In this document: in pieces, positions 1 through 7,638 of the stretch | Layout of the letters: each line of letters begins with the position of its first letter | Numbering within the stretch: the first letter of the stretch is position 1 | Source: CAYNVQ01 sp964400735 | GTDB lineage: Bacteria; Acidobacteriota; Aminicenantia; Aminicenantales; Aminicenantaceae | Assembly: GCA_964400735.1 (NCBI GenBank) | Contig: CAYNVQ010000005.1 | Coordinates: forward strand, 62,001 to 126,000 | DNA: 64,000 nucleotides | Reading direction: 5' to 3' | The notes under the pieces: generated by a model | Databases searched by the model: none | Told to the model about the DNA's origin: nothing | The model's input: only the letters and a program-made list of their open reading frames with translations | Program-made: the position numbers and the translations under genes

Positions 1-21
1 GATGATTTCTTTGGCTTTCAT
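1..21 (-). CDS. Start of an unidentified gene cut by the window edge
   Basis: Only the first seven codons are inside the window (MKAKEII). The ATG lies 4 nt after the stop of the membrane protein gene at 26-232, and an AGGA stretch sits about 9 nt upstream, so this is plausibly the next gene of the same minus-strand operon. No function can be given. Confidence 0.35.
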
Positions 22-25
22 TTTT

Positions 26-232
26 TCAGTCCTGGATTTTTTCCAGTTCTTCCTGGCGTTCTTTTAGCCCAAAATAGAGCTTCCAAGCGCCCCATATGAT
101 CAACACGATGGGCCAGAGGCGCGCCAGGGCATTCCAGACAGAGACATGCAAATTGCTCAGAAAGATGATCAAGGCCAAGCCTATGAGCACCAATCCCCAA
201 GCCAACTTACCGCCATTGGTTTGTTTCGCCAT
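26..232 (-). CDS. Small two-helix membrane protein, LiaI/DUF5668-like
   Basis: A 68-residue protein with a short polar N-terminus, two hydrophobic helices (about residues 11-27 and 35-53) and a charged tail (LKERQEELEKIQD). The pattern LWPIVLIIWGAWKLY in the second helix resembles the LiaI/LiaF-type transmembrane domain that often sits beside envelope-stress regulators. It is 11 nt downstream of the 166-residue membrane protein at 244-744 and is probably the same transcript as the sigma/anti-sigma pair. A role in sensing or modulating envelope stress is inferred from this context only. Confidence 0.6.
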   Translation of the reverse strand: MAKQTNGGKLAWGLVLIGLALIIFLSNLHVSVWNALARLWPIVLIIWGAWKLYFGLKERQEELEKIQD

Positions 233-243
233 TTTATCCTCCT

Positions 244-744
244 CTACTTTCCGCTTTTCGACTTGGTGTAGTGGTCAACGACCAGCTTGAGACCTACACA
301 AAATACCACGAAAGGAAAGAGGAATTCGAACACGGCGTCATAACTGAAAACCTCAAAATTGGCCAGCAGCAGCACAAAACCCAGCGCGATGAGGACGATG
401 CCCCAGAAGATAGACCCGGTTTTGACAAAATCCGGGACCTCTTCGACTTCGGCAACTTCTTCTTCTCCTTCCTGAAGGATCCTGCGGTTGATCCGGCCGG
501 AAGTCTGTACGGCGTCAAAAAGCTGGTAAAAATAGAATCCTCCGAGCGTGAGACTTAAAAAAACTTCCCCTTCTCCTGTTGTCGACAGCGTCGTGATCAA
601 TCCCGCACAAACGAAGAAGAAGACCAGCGCTTTGCGGTATTGGTTGTTATAGAGTTGTCCCGCTCCGAACGGAAAGAAGAAGGCCAGAACTCCGGCCAGA
701 AACGGGGATTTCGGGGGTCTTTTCACCACTATCTTTTCTTCCAT
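244..744 (-). CDS. Multi-pass membrane protein (TM2/DUF5683-like N-terminus)
   Basis: A 166-residue protein with basic N-terminus (MEEKIVVKRPPKSP), helices at about 15-33 and 37-70 with the motif PFGAGQLYNNQYRKAL, an acidic linker (EEGEEEVAEVEEVPDF) at about 92-107 and two C-terminal helices with a phenylalanine-rich core. The Gly-rich turn followed by LYN..YRKAL is typical of TM2/DUF5683 membrane proteins; the C-terminal half resembles the small membrane protein that follows it. It starts 15 nt after the anti-sigma gene stop, so it is likely co-transcribed with the sigma factor. Exact role unknown; a membrane target or modulator of the sigma regulon is a guess. Confidence 0.6.
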   Translation of the reverse strand: MEEKIVVKRPPKSPFLAGVLAFFFPFGAGQLYNNQYRKALVFFFVCAGLITTLSTTGEGEVFLSLTLGGFYFYQLFDAVQTSGRINRRILQEGEEEVAEVEEVPDFVKTGSIFWGIVLIALGFVLLLANFEVFSYDAVFEFLFPFVVFCVGLKLVVDHYTKSKSGK

Positions 745-758
745 GCTATACCTCCATG

Positions 759-1271
759 TTATGTTTTCGTTTGTGTATCTTCATTTCCCTTAAATGGATT
801 CAGGTTTTTTAAGGATACGAGAAGGCTATCCTTGTATTCACCCAGCGACTGGGTGAGGGATTCCGCTTCGGCATACAACTTTTCCACTTTGCTCACCCCG
901 ATGTGAAACTGACGTTCTATCGCCTCATTTATCGTGCTTCGGTTCGGATGAAACATGTAAAACGAGACGACTGTGAGCAGTATCGTGGCTGCGGCCAGTA
1001 TGGGCTGCAGCGAGGGACGGAGAAGAAAGTCATACACCAGGCTGAATCTCTTCTTTTTCCTGGGGATTCCGTATAGCCTTTCGGTAAGATCCTGGCTAAT
1101 TTCGAGCTCCGGAAAAGTCGACAACGATATTTTGGCTTCCTTCATTAAAGAAAGAAGTTCTGTACAGGCCGGGCAGGAAGCGAGATGTTCTTCGACCGTC
1201 TGCCTTTCCTTTCCGGTCAATTCATCCTCTAAATAAGGAGACAAGAGGTCTTCGGTGTGTTTACATGCCAT
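759..1271 (-). CDS. Membrane-anchored anti-sigma factor with ZAS zinc finger
   Basis: A 170-residue protein. The N-terminus carries a zf-HC2/ZAS zinc-binding motif: Cys3/His5, then His29, Cys33 and Cys36 (EEHLASCPACTELL). This is the part that binds ECF sigma factors in the family. A basic stretch (RKKKRF) precedes a single transmembrane helix at about 88-108, and the remaining ~60 residues would be periplasmic with a helical, acidic character. The start codon overlaps the 3' end of the sigma gene by 11 nt, the normal sigma/anti-sigma arrangement implying translational coupling. Sequestration of the sigma factor encoded at 1261-1821 is inferred. Confidence 0.85.
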   Translation of the reverse strand: MACKHTEDLLSPYLEDELTGKERQTVEEHLASCPACTELLSLMKEAKISLSTFPELEISQDLTERLYGIPRKKKRFSLVYDFLLRPSLQPILAAATILLTVVSFYMFHPNRSTINEAIERQFHIGVSKVEKLYAEAESLTQSLGEYKDSLLVSLKNLNPFKGNEDTQTKT

Positions 1272-1821
1272 TTCCCTTCTCCTTTTTTTCTTTGAGGATT
1301 TTTGCCAGCTGCAGCCTTCCCCTGTTTACCCGGGATTTGATCGTTCCCAGAGGGAGATCCATGATTTCAGCGATCTCCTCGTATTTTTTCCCTTGAATAT
1401 CGCGGAGGATGACCGCCATCCGGATCTCGGCAGAAAGATGGTTGAAGCCTTCCCAGACGATTTTTTTGTTCTCCTGGGCGACCGCGCCTTCCTCAGGGTC
1501 GGCGCTGGGGTCGGCGGCAAGAAAACGCTCGTCGAACTCGTCCCGGGATTTTTTCTCCCATTTCGTCTTCCTGTACTGGTCGATCAAGTGGTTGCGGGCC
1601 AGGGTGAGGAGCCAGGCACTGAAATTTTTTTCGAAATCGTACTTGTCGATCGAATTGTACAACTTGAAGAAAATTTCCTGGGTCTGGTCTTCGGCCTCTT
1701 CGTAGCTTCCCGCGAACTGATAGGCCAGGTTGAAAACCCTCTTGGAGTAGGCGTTAACCAGCATTTTCCAGGCTCCTTCTTTGCCTTCTGCACATTCTCG
1801 AATAATCCTTTCTAACTGCAC
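1261..1821 (-). CDS. ECF-type RNA polymerase sigma factor
   Basis: A 186-residue sigma-70 family protein of the extracytoplasmic-function type, with only regions 2 and 4. Region 2 spans about residues 20-95 (FNLAYQFAGSYEEAEDQTQEIFFKLYNSI, then FSAWLLTLARNHLIDQYRK), and region 4 about 125-180 with the helix-turn-helix YEEIAEIMDLPLGTIKSRVNRGR. The linker between them is acidic. It is the first gene of a minus-strand operon whose second gene is its probable anti-sigma factor and whose later genes are membrane proteins, which suggests an envelope-response regulon. The upstream 420 nt contain a tandem repeat but no clear -35/-10 pair. Confidence 0.92.
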   Translation of the reverse strand: MQLERIIRECAEGKEGAWKMLVNAYSKRVFNLAYQFAGSYEEAEDQTQEIFFKLYNSIDKYDFEKNFSAWLLTLARNHLIDQYRKTKWEKKSRDEFDERFLAADPSADPEEGAVAQENKKIVWEGFNHLSAEIRMAVILRDIQGKKYEEIAEIMDLPLGTIKSRVNRGRLQLAKILKEKKEKGNGM

Positions 1822-2241
1822 TATTCACATCCAGATAGACGAGATTCGCCCGGAAAAAGTTCCGTCCTCTATTCTATAACAAATGGGGACGTTCCTCCAG
1901 GTACCACCCTATAACAAATGGGGACGTTCCTTTCGGTACCACCCTATAAACAACATGGCTGTTTTTTCACTCTTGAATCCAAGAAAAAGCGAAGAAAAAA
2001 TAGAAGCGTTCCCCTTTTAATCCCCATTTTTCTTGACTAAAAAAAGAAACTATGCAACGATATCTGGTCATAAAACAGAAATTTTTCTTTGCCTGGAAGG
2101 CAAAAAATTCCGATACGGTAAACTAATTTTATGATTTCGTTATTTAACTCTCTATACAAAATCTTCTAAATAGTGGACAAATAAGTTGGAAGTCTGGTGC
2201 TTATGAATAATTCAGTTTTATTTTCTGAAGGGAGGCTCTAA
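1822..2241. other. Intergenic region between divergent operons
   Basis: This gap separates the minus-strand sigma operon from the plus-strand acyl-CoA operon, so promoters for both should lie here. It holds a tandem 35-bp repeat (1874-1943). The rest is AT-rich without an open frame I would trust. A TTGACT at 2033-2038 lacks a convincing -10 at normal spacing. The ribosome site of the HMG-CoA synthase gene (GGGAGG) sits just before its ATG. Confidence 0.6.
1874..1943. repeat. Two tandem 35-bp units of the dispersed GGGGACGTTCC repeat
   Basis: Two head-to-tail units, 1874-1908 and 1909-1943, each begin CTATAACAAATGGGGACG and end GGTACCACC. They differ only at three adjacent positions in the middle (32 of 35 identical). 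The same core (GGGGACGTTCC or GGGGACGTCCC followed by a GG.ACACC/GGTACCACC half) recurs at 7447-7548, 9645-9676 and 54231-54333, always between or at the ends of genes. Confidence 0.8.
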
Positions 2242-3288
2242 ATGCAAGGTATCGTTGGTTACGGTGCGTATATTCCCCGGAACCGCATCAAAGTCGAGGA
2301 GATTGCCAAAGTTTGGGGAGCGGATGCGCCCAGCTACAAACGAGGGCTGATGCTGGAAGAGAAGTCCGTGCCTTCTCCTGATCAGGACACCATCACCATG
2401 TCTGTGGAAGCGTCCAAAAACGCGCTGAAGAGGGCAAAAATCGATCCCTCGGAGATAGGGGCGGTCTATATCGGTTCGGAATCCCATCCCTATGCCGTCA
2501 AGCCGAGCGGGACGGTTCTGGCGGAAGCTCTAGGGGCGGTCCCCGAAGCCCATACAGCCGATTTCGAGTTCGCCTGCAAAGCGGGGACAGAAGGAATGTT
2601 CGTGGCCTTGAGCCTGGTGAAGGCTGGCGAGATCAAGTACGGACTGGCCGTGGGAGCAGACACCTCCCAGGGGGCTCCAGGAGATGCGCTGGAATATTCG
2701 GCAGCAGCCGGAGCCGCAGCCTTTATATTCGGCCAGGAAAACCTGGTTGCCAAGGCTAGGGAAACATATTCCTACATGACAGACACTCCCGATTTCTGGC
2801 GGCGAGAGTACCAGTACTATCCCCAACACGGCGGCCGGTTTACAGGAGACCCGGCCTATTTTAAACACATCATGGGTGCGGCCACTGGTATCATGGAAAA
2901 AGCAAAGATGAAACCAGCTGACTTCCGCTACGTCATCTTCCATCAGCCGAACGGCAAATTTCCATTCCGGGTGGGAAAGATGTTGGGATTCAAGAGAGAG
3001 CAGATAGAACCCGGCTGGCTGGTCAACCTGCTGGGCAATACCTATTCGGGTTCTTCCCCTCTGGGATTGACGGCCACCCTGGATATCTCTCAGCCCGGCG
3101 ACATAATCCTCATCGTATCCTACGGGTCGGGAGCTGGATCGGACGCCTTTATCTTCGAGGTCACGGAGCGAATCGACGAGGTGAGAGACCTGGCCCCCAA
3201 AACCAGAGATCTTCTCGGCAAGAATAAAAAGTATCTGGAGTACGGCGAATACGCCAAATTCCGCCACAAAATCAGGAAGGCCGAATAG
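2242..3288 (+). CDS. Hydroxymethylglutaryl-CoA synthase, archaeal type
   Basis: A 348-residue thiolase-fold enzyme that in archaea condenses acetyl-CoA with acetoacetyl-CoA to HMG-CoA. The N-terminus IVGYGAYIPRNRI and the overall length fit the archaeal/UPF0219 branch and not the longer eukaryotic or Gram-positive enzymes. Likely catalytic residues: Cys112 in DFEFACKAGTEG, Glu80 in YIGSESHPY and His234 in VIFHQPNGKFP. The glycine-rich C-terminal loop (SYGSGAGSDAF) is also typical. The stop overlaps the ribosome site of the thiolase gene 9 nt downstream, and the third partner (DUF35) follows. This order is that of the archaeal thiolase/HMGS/DUF35 channeling complex. Direction of catalysis here is open (see findings). 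Confidence 0.88.
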   Translation: MQGIVGYGAYIPRNRIKVEEIAKVWGADAPSYKRGLMLEEKSVPSPDQDTITMSVEASKNALKRAKIDPSEIGAVYIGSESHPYAVKPSGTVLAEALGAVPEAHTADFEFACKAGTEGMFVALSLVKAGEIKYGLAVGADTSQGAPGDALEYSAAAGAAAFIFGQENLVAKARETYSYMTDTPDFWRREYQYYPQHGGRFTGDPAYFKHIMGAATGIMEKAKMKPADFRYVIFHQPNGKFPFRVGKMLGFKREQIEPGWLVNLLGNTYSGSSPLGLTATLDISQPGDIILIVSYGSGAGSDAFIFEVTERIDEVRDLAPKTRDLLGKNKKYLEYGEYAKFRHKIRKAE

Positions 3289-3297
3289 GAGGTTCAG

Positions 3298-4452
3298 ATG
3301 AGAGATGTAGCTGTTATCGGAACAGGAATGACCAAATGGGGAGAGCTGTGGGAGAAGTCCCTGAGAACGGTGTTTACAGAAACGGCTCTTTTAGCTTTGG
3401 AGGACTCCGGTGTGGACCGGATCGATTCCATGTATGTGGGCTCCATGTCATCGGGATTGTTCGTCGGACAGGAACACATTGCGTCCCTTCTGGCTGATTA
3501 TCTGGGCCAGACGCCCATTCCATCCACCCGGGTGGAGACAGCCTGCGCTTCGGGAGGGCTGGCCTTCAGGCTCGGGTACATGGAGGTGGCCGCCGGATTC
3601 AGCGATGTGGTGCTGGTCGGGGGAGTCGAGAAAATGACCGATGTCAACGGCCATGAAGCGACATTTGCCCTAGGCACGGCCGCCGATCAAGAATATGAAG
3701 GGTACCACGGGATCACTTTTCCGGGTCTTTACGCCTTGATCGCCCGGGCCCATATGGAGAAATACGGCACCACCCGCGAGCAGCTGGCCATGGTGGCGGT
3801 CAAAAACCACCGGAACGGATCGAAAAATCCGCTGGCCCAGTTCCCATTCGAGGTGACGGTAGAGGGAGTTCTGGAATCGGTAATGGTGGCTGATCCACTG
3901 AGAATCCTGGACTGTTCCCCGATCACCGACGGGGCTGCCGCTGTCATCATCTGCCCGGCGGAAATGGCCCGCAAGATGGGAAAGCCTTTGATCAAGGTTA
4001 TCGGCAGCGGCCATGCCACCGATAGAATCGCCTTGAGTTCGAGAAAGGATATCACCTGGTTGGAAGCCACCTATCAGGCCGGAAAAAAGGCCTATGAGAT
4101 GGCCGGCAAGAGTGCGGAAGATATCGATGTCCTGGAGGTCCATGACTGCTTCACCATCGCCGAGATCTGCGTGATGGAGGCCCTGGGCCTGGTGGAAAAA
4201 GGGAAAGGCGGCAAAGCTGTCGAGGAAGGCCTTACCGTCCTGGAAGGCAAGATCCCGATAAACACCAGCGGCGGATTGAAATCCAAGGGCCATCCGGTCG
4301 GCGCCACAGGTGTAGCCCAAATTGTCGAAATCACAAAGCAACTGCGCGGAGAGGCTGCAGAAAGGCAAGTGAAAAATGCGCGTACCGGAATGACACAGAA
4401 TATGGGCGGAAGCGGAGGCAGCACGGTGGTCCATATATTTGAGAGAGAATAA
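3298..4452 (+). CDS. Thiolase (acetyl-CoA C-acetyltransferase), archaeal/SCP2-like type
   Basis: A 384-residue thiolase. Active-site nucleophile Cys83 lies in VETACASGGLAF, His332 in GGLKSKGHPVGATG, and the usual NEAFA box is replaced by HDCF (His282-Asp283-Cys284-Phe285), which is characteristic of the archaeal and SCP2-like branch. The C-terminus ends with a Gly-rich loop (TGMTQNMGGSGGSTVVH). In archaea this enzyme makes acetoacetyl-CoA and hands it directly to HMG-CoA synthase through a complex held by the DUF35 protein; both partners are the immediate neighbours here, with strong ribosome sites and short gaps. Reverse thiolysis of acetoacetyl-CoA is equally possible chemically. Confidence 0.88.
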   Translation: MRDVAVIGTGMTKWGELWEKSLRTVFTETALLALEDSGVDRIDSMYVGSMSSGLFVGQEHIASLLADYLGQTPIPSTRVETACASGGLAFRLGYMEVAAGFSDVVLVGGVEKMTDVNGHEATFALGTAADQEYEGYHGITFPGLYALIARAHMEKYGTTREQLAMVAVKNHRNGSKNPLAQFPFEVTVEGVLESVMVADPLRILDCSPITDGAAAVIICPAEMARKMGKPLIKVIGSGHATDRIALSSRKDITWLEATYQAGKKAYEMAGKSAEDIDVLEVHDCFTIAEICVMEALGLVEKGKGGKAVEEGLTVLEGKIPINTSGGLKSKGHPVGATGVAQIVEITKQLRGEAAERQVKNARTGMTQNMGGSGGSTVVHIFERE

Positions 4453-4466
4453 GGAAGGAGGAAAAA

Positions 4467-4862
4467 ATGCCGACACCATCGAAATATTGGAGAGAGATTC
4501 CTCAACGTTACCGGTTTGAAGCCAATCAATGCAAAAAATGCGGACAGAAATTTTTTCCTCCCCGCCTGGTCTGTCCCGAATGTCAGAGCCAGGAAATGGA
4601 GAAAGCCAAAATCGCCGAAAAGGGAAAGCTGCTCACCTACACTATCATCCGCGTTCCTCCCCATCAGTTCGTCGACCAAGCCCCTTTTGCAGTAGGGATC
4701 GCCGAGCTGGATGACGGCGTGAAATTGACCGCCCAAGTCGTCGACTGCGACTTCGAAGACATGAAAATCGGGATGCGGCTTAAGCTGGAGTTCCGAAAGA
4801 TCTTTCAAGAGGGGGAATCGGGTATCCTCTGCTATGGATACAAATTCGTCCCGGATGAATGA
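4467..4862 (+). CDS. Zn-ribbon OB-fold protein (DUF35 family), scaffold of the thiolase/HMGS complex
   Basis: A 131-residue protein. An N-terminal rubredoxin-like zinc ribbon uses Cys22, Cys25, Cys36 and Cys39 (CKKCGQKFFPPRLVCPEC), followed by an OB fold (about 50-120) with the family pattern LLTYTIIRVPPHQF and PFAVGIAELDDGVKLTAQVV. In archaeal homologues the DUF35 subunit bridges thiolase and HMG-CoA synthase and forms a shared CoA-binding tunnel. Its position directly after both genes supports the same role. Ribosome site AAGGAGG is optimal. This family is not catalytic on its own. Confidence 0.85.
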   Translation: MPTPSKYWREIPQRYRFEANQCKKCGQKFFPPRLVCPECQSQEMEKAKIAEKGKLLTYTIIRVPPHQFVDQAPFAVGIAELDDGVKLTAQVVDCDFEDMKIGMRLKLEFRKIFQEGESGILCYGYKFVPDE

Positions 4863-5020
4863 CGCCTTTTGGTCTATCTTGGAGGAATCTTACTCCCAGT
4901 TGTAAGAAATCGGAAAAGAGCCGATAAATTAACTGTAAGTAAAGTTATCTTTCTGGCCTTTGCCGATTGACTGACATATAATAAAAAAGATCATCAACAT
5001 AAATAAGCGGGAGTGATGCC

Positions 5021-6628
5021 ATGTACAGGATCGAAAGCAAGGTCGACACCCAAAGCGAGGAATATAAGAAGAATTTCAAGAGCCTGAAGAAAGAAGTCGA
5101 GACCTATCGGCAGAGGCTGGCCAAGATTCAGGAAGGAGGTCCAAAAAAATACCGCGACCTCCACATATCCAGGGATAAGCTCCTGGTAAGAGAGCGGTTG
5201 GAGAAGCTTTTCGATAAAAACACACCGTTTCTAGAATTCAGCCCGCTCGCCGCCTATGACCAATACGATAACGAAGCTCCGGCCGCGGGCATGGTCACCG
5301 GAATAGGTGTGGTCCATGGCCGGGAGGTTCTCGTCGTGGCCAACGATGCCACGGTCAAAGGAGGGACCTATTTCCCGATGACCATCAAGAAGCACATCAG
5401 GGCCCAGCAGATCGCGCTGGAAAACCGTTTGCCGTGCATCTATCTTGTCGATTCGGGCGGGATCTTTCTCCCTCTCCAGGCCGGAACATTTCCCGATAAA
5501 GAGCATTTCGGCCGTATTTTTTACAACCAGGCTCGGCTTTCTGCCCTTGGCATTCCCCAGATATCCATCGTGATGGGGTCCTGTACGGCAGGCGGGGCTT
5601 ATGTGCCGGCCATGAGCGATGAAACCGTGATCGTCCGCCAGCAAGGGACTATCTTTATCGGAGGGCCTCCTCTGGTCAAGGCCGCCACGGGCATGGATGT
5701 CACGGACGAAGAACTGGGAGGGGCCGATGTCCACTGCCGTATTTCAGGCGTTTCTGACTACTATGCTCAGCACGATGCCCATGCCCTGGAGATCGCTCGC
5801 AACATCGTCGAGACCCTGGACCCCCCGAAAAAGTTCGAGCTGGACATGGCCGAGCCCGAAGACCCTTATTACGATCCGGAGGAGATTTACGGGATCGTTC
5901 CCCAGGATACCCGGAAACCTTATGATTTCCGTGAGGTTATTGCCCGGATCGTGGACGGCAGCCGGTTCCAGGAATTCAAAGAGCATTATGGGCAGACGCT
6001 GGTCTGCGGATTCGCCCGCATCATGGGCTACCCGGTGGGCATTCTAGCCAACAACGGCGTGCTGTTCTCGGAAAGCTCGGTCAAAGGCGCCCATTTCGTC
6101 ACTCTTTGTTCAATGCGCAAAATCCCCCTGATATTTTTCCAGAACATCACCGGCTTCATCGTAGGCAAACAATACGAGCATGGAGGCATCGCCAAGGATG
6201 GGGCCAAGCTGGTCCATGCGGTGGCCAATGCCGACGTGCCCAAGTTCACAGTTATCGTGGGCGCTTCCAACGGAGCCGGAAATTACGCCATGTGCGGCAG
6301 AGGATATGCGCCGCGTCTGCTCTGGATGTGGCCCAATGCCCGTATCAGCGTAATGGGGGGCGAGCAGGCCGCCGATGTGTTGGTGACCGTAAAAGTCAAA
6401 AGGCTGGCCGCTCAGGGGAAAAAGATGACCAAAGAAGAGATAGAAAAGATGCGCAGGCCCATCCTCAAAAAATATGAATACGAAGCCAGCCCCTATTTCA
6501 GCACTTCTAGGATTTGGGACGACGGCATCGTCGATCCTCTGGAGACGCGGGAGGCTCTGGTCCTAGGTATTGCCATGAGCCTGAACGCGCCCATCCCGGA
6601 TTTCAAAGTCGGGATTTTCAGGATGTAA
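5021..6628 (+). CDS. Acyl-CoA carboxylase carboxyltransferase subunit, methylcrotonyl-CoA carboxylase beta-like
   Basis: A 535-residue carboxyltransferase with the two crotonase-like halves of the family. Stretches such as VANDATVKGGTYFPMT, CIYLVDSGGIFLP, FYNQARLSALGIPQI, MGSCTAGGAYVPAMSDE and GADVHCRISGVSDYYA are those of methylcrotonyl-CoA carboxylase beta subunits and differ from propionyl-CoA or acetyl-CoA carboxylase. Biotin carboxylase and carrier protein are encoded downstream at 7639-9649, completing the enzyme. Product would be 3-methylglutaconyl-CoA from 3-methylcrotonyl-CoA and bicarbonate. Geranyl-CoA carboxylase is the main alternative. A TATAAT at 4977-4982 hints at an internal promoter, but the -35 match is poor. 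Confidence 0.85.
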   Translation: MYRIESKVDTQSEEYKKNFKSLKKEVETYRQRLAKIQEGGPKKYRDLHISRDKLLVRERLEKLFDKNTPFLEFSPLAAYDQYDNEAPAAGMVTGIGVVHGREVLVVANDATVKGGTYFPMTIKKHIRAQQIALENRLPCIYLVDSGGIFLPLQAGTFPDKEHFGRIFYNQARLSALGIPQISIVMGSCTAGGAYVPAMSDETVIVRQQGTIFIGGPPLVKAATGMDVTDEELGGADVHCRISGVSDYYAQHDAHALEIARNIVETLDPPKKFELDMAEPEDPYYDPEEIYGIVPQDTRKPYDFREVIARIVDGSRFQEFKEHYGQTLVCGFARIMGYPVGILANNGVLFSESSVKGAHFVTLCSMRKIPLIFFQNITGFIVGKQYEHGGIAKDGAKLVHAVANADVPKFTVIVGASNGAGNYAMCGRGYAPRLLWMWPNARISVMGGEQAADVLVTVKVKRLAAQGKKMTKEEIEKMRRPILKKYEYEASPYFSTSRIWDDGIVDPLETREALVLGIAMSLNAPIPDFKVGIFRM

Positions 6629-6629
6629 G

Positions 6630-7421
6630 ATGAGCGGACAAAAATTCCAGACCATTCGCCTGACAAAGGACAAGAAAGTGGCCCGGGTCACCTTCCACAG
6701 GCCTGAGGTCCACAATGCCTTCAATGCGGTCATGATCGCCGAACTGGCGGAGGTTTTCGCAAGACTGGGGAAAGATGATTCTGTCCGCGTGATCGTTTTG
6801 ACCGGCGAGGGACAGTCCTTTTGTGCCGGTGCGGACATCAACTGGATGCGCGAGATCATCCATTATTCTTATGAACAGAACCTTCAGGAATCCCTTCATC
6901 TGGCAGAAGCCCTTCACAGGCTGTACACCCTTCCCAAACCCACGGTGGCCATGGTCAATGGAACGGCCATCGGGGGAGGAAATGGATTCCTTTCAGCCTG
7001 CGATATAGCCATAGCGGCAGAGGAGGCCCGATTCGGGCTGAGCGAAGTGAAGATCGGGCTGGTGCCAGCTGCTATATCACCCTATGTGATACGCAAAATA
7101 GGGGAGAGCAAGGCCCGGGAGTATTTTCTCACCGGCAAAAGAATTCCTGCGCGCAAAGCCCAGGAAATAGGATTGGTCAACGAGGTGGTGCCTCGGACAC
7201 AACTGGAGCACAAGGTGGAGGATTTGGTGGACCTGCTCCTGACCTCGGGTCCGGAAGCCCTGGCCAACTGCAAAGAGCTGATCTTCAAGGTTCCTCAGTT
7301 GAACCTGGAGGAGGCCAAGGAATTCACAGCCCGGATGATCGCCAATTTGAGAATCAGCGATGAAGGGCAGGAGGGGATGGCTTCTTTTCTGGAAAAACGA
7401 AAACCCAAGTGGACCAAATGA
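6630..7421 (+). CDS. Enoyl-CoA hydratase/isomerase family, methylglutaconyl-CoA hydratase-like
   Basis: A 263-residue crotonase-fold enzyme. Oxyanion-hole motifs are SFCAGADINWM (about 64-74) and GTAIGGGNGFLSACDIAIA (about 111-129), followed by RFGLSEVKIGLVPA with the second acidic catalytic region. The FCAGADxNWM signature matches AUH/LiuC-type methylglutaconyl-CoA hydratases, which interconvert 3-methylglutaconyl-CoA and HMG-CoA. The ATG begins one base after the stop of the carboxyltransferase gene, so the two are translated together. With MCC and HMG-CoA synthase in the same operon, the HMG-CoA/methylglutaconyl-CoA step is the most economical assignment. Confidence 0.85.
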   Translation: MSGQKFQTIRLTKDKKVARVTFHRPEVHNAFNAVMIAELAEVFARLGKDDSVRVIVLTGEGQSFCAGADINWMREIIHYSYEQNLQESLHLAEALHRLYTLPKPTVAMVNGTAIGGGNGFLSACDIAIAAEEARFGLSEVKIGLVPAAISPYVIRKIGESKAREYFLTGKRIPARKAQEIGLVNEVVPRTQLEHKVEDLVDLLLTSGPEALANCKELIFKVPQLNLEEAKEFTARMIANLRISDEGQEGMASFLEKRKPKWTK

Positions 7422-7446
7422 TCTCGATCTCAATACATCCTCAGCG

Positions 7447-7548
7447 ACAATATGGGGACGTCCCATTTGGGGACACCTTATATTTCAATATTTGCTTTTT
7501 ATCAATGATAAATTATAGAGTGTCCCTGAATGGAATGCTCCCTATTGT
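7447..7548. repeat. Inverted pair of the GGGGACGTCCC repeat (BIME-like)
   Basis: Arm one (7447-7481) begins ACAATATGGGGACGTCCCAT and continues through TTGGGGACACC; arm two (7515-7548) is its imperfect reverse complement, ending CTCCCTATTGT. The arms are about 34 bp and separated by about 33 bp, so the transcript could fold into one long hairpin. It lies in the 217-nt gap between the hydratase and biotin carboxylase genes. The same architecture is found at 54231-54333. Confidence 0.75.
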
Positions 7549-7638
7549 TTCCCTCGAAGAGCACATCGGAAAGGCTAAATCTTCAAGGTCGCATAAAAAT
7601 TTCTGAAAAATCTTTTAAAGATAGGAATGAAAGGATAG

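Noticed and set aside
2033..2062. Promoter for the HMG-CoA synthase operon at TTGACT
   Set aside because: The only A/T-rich hexamer resembling a -10 is 12 bp away, too close for sigma-70.
2530..3267. 245-codon minus-strand open frame
   Set aside because: Antisense to the HMG-CoA synthase gene, whose catalytic residues are all in place.
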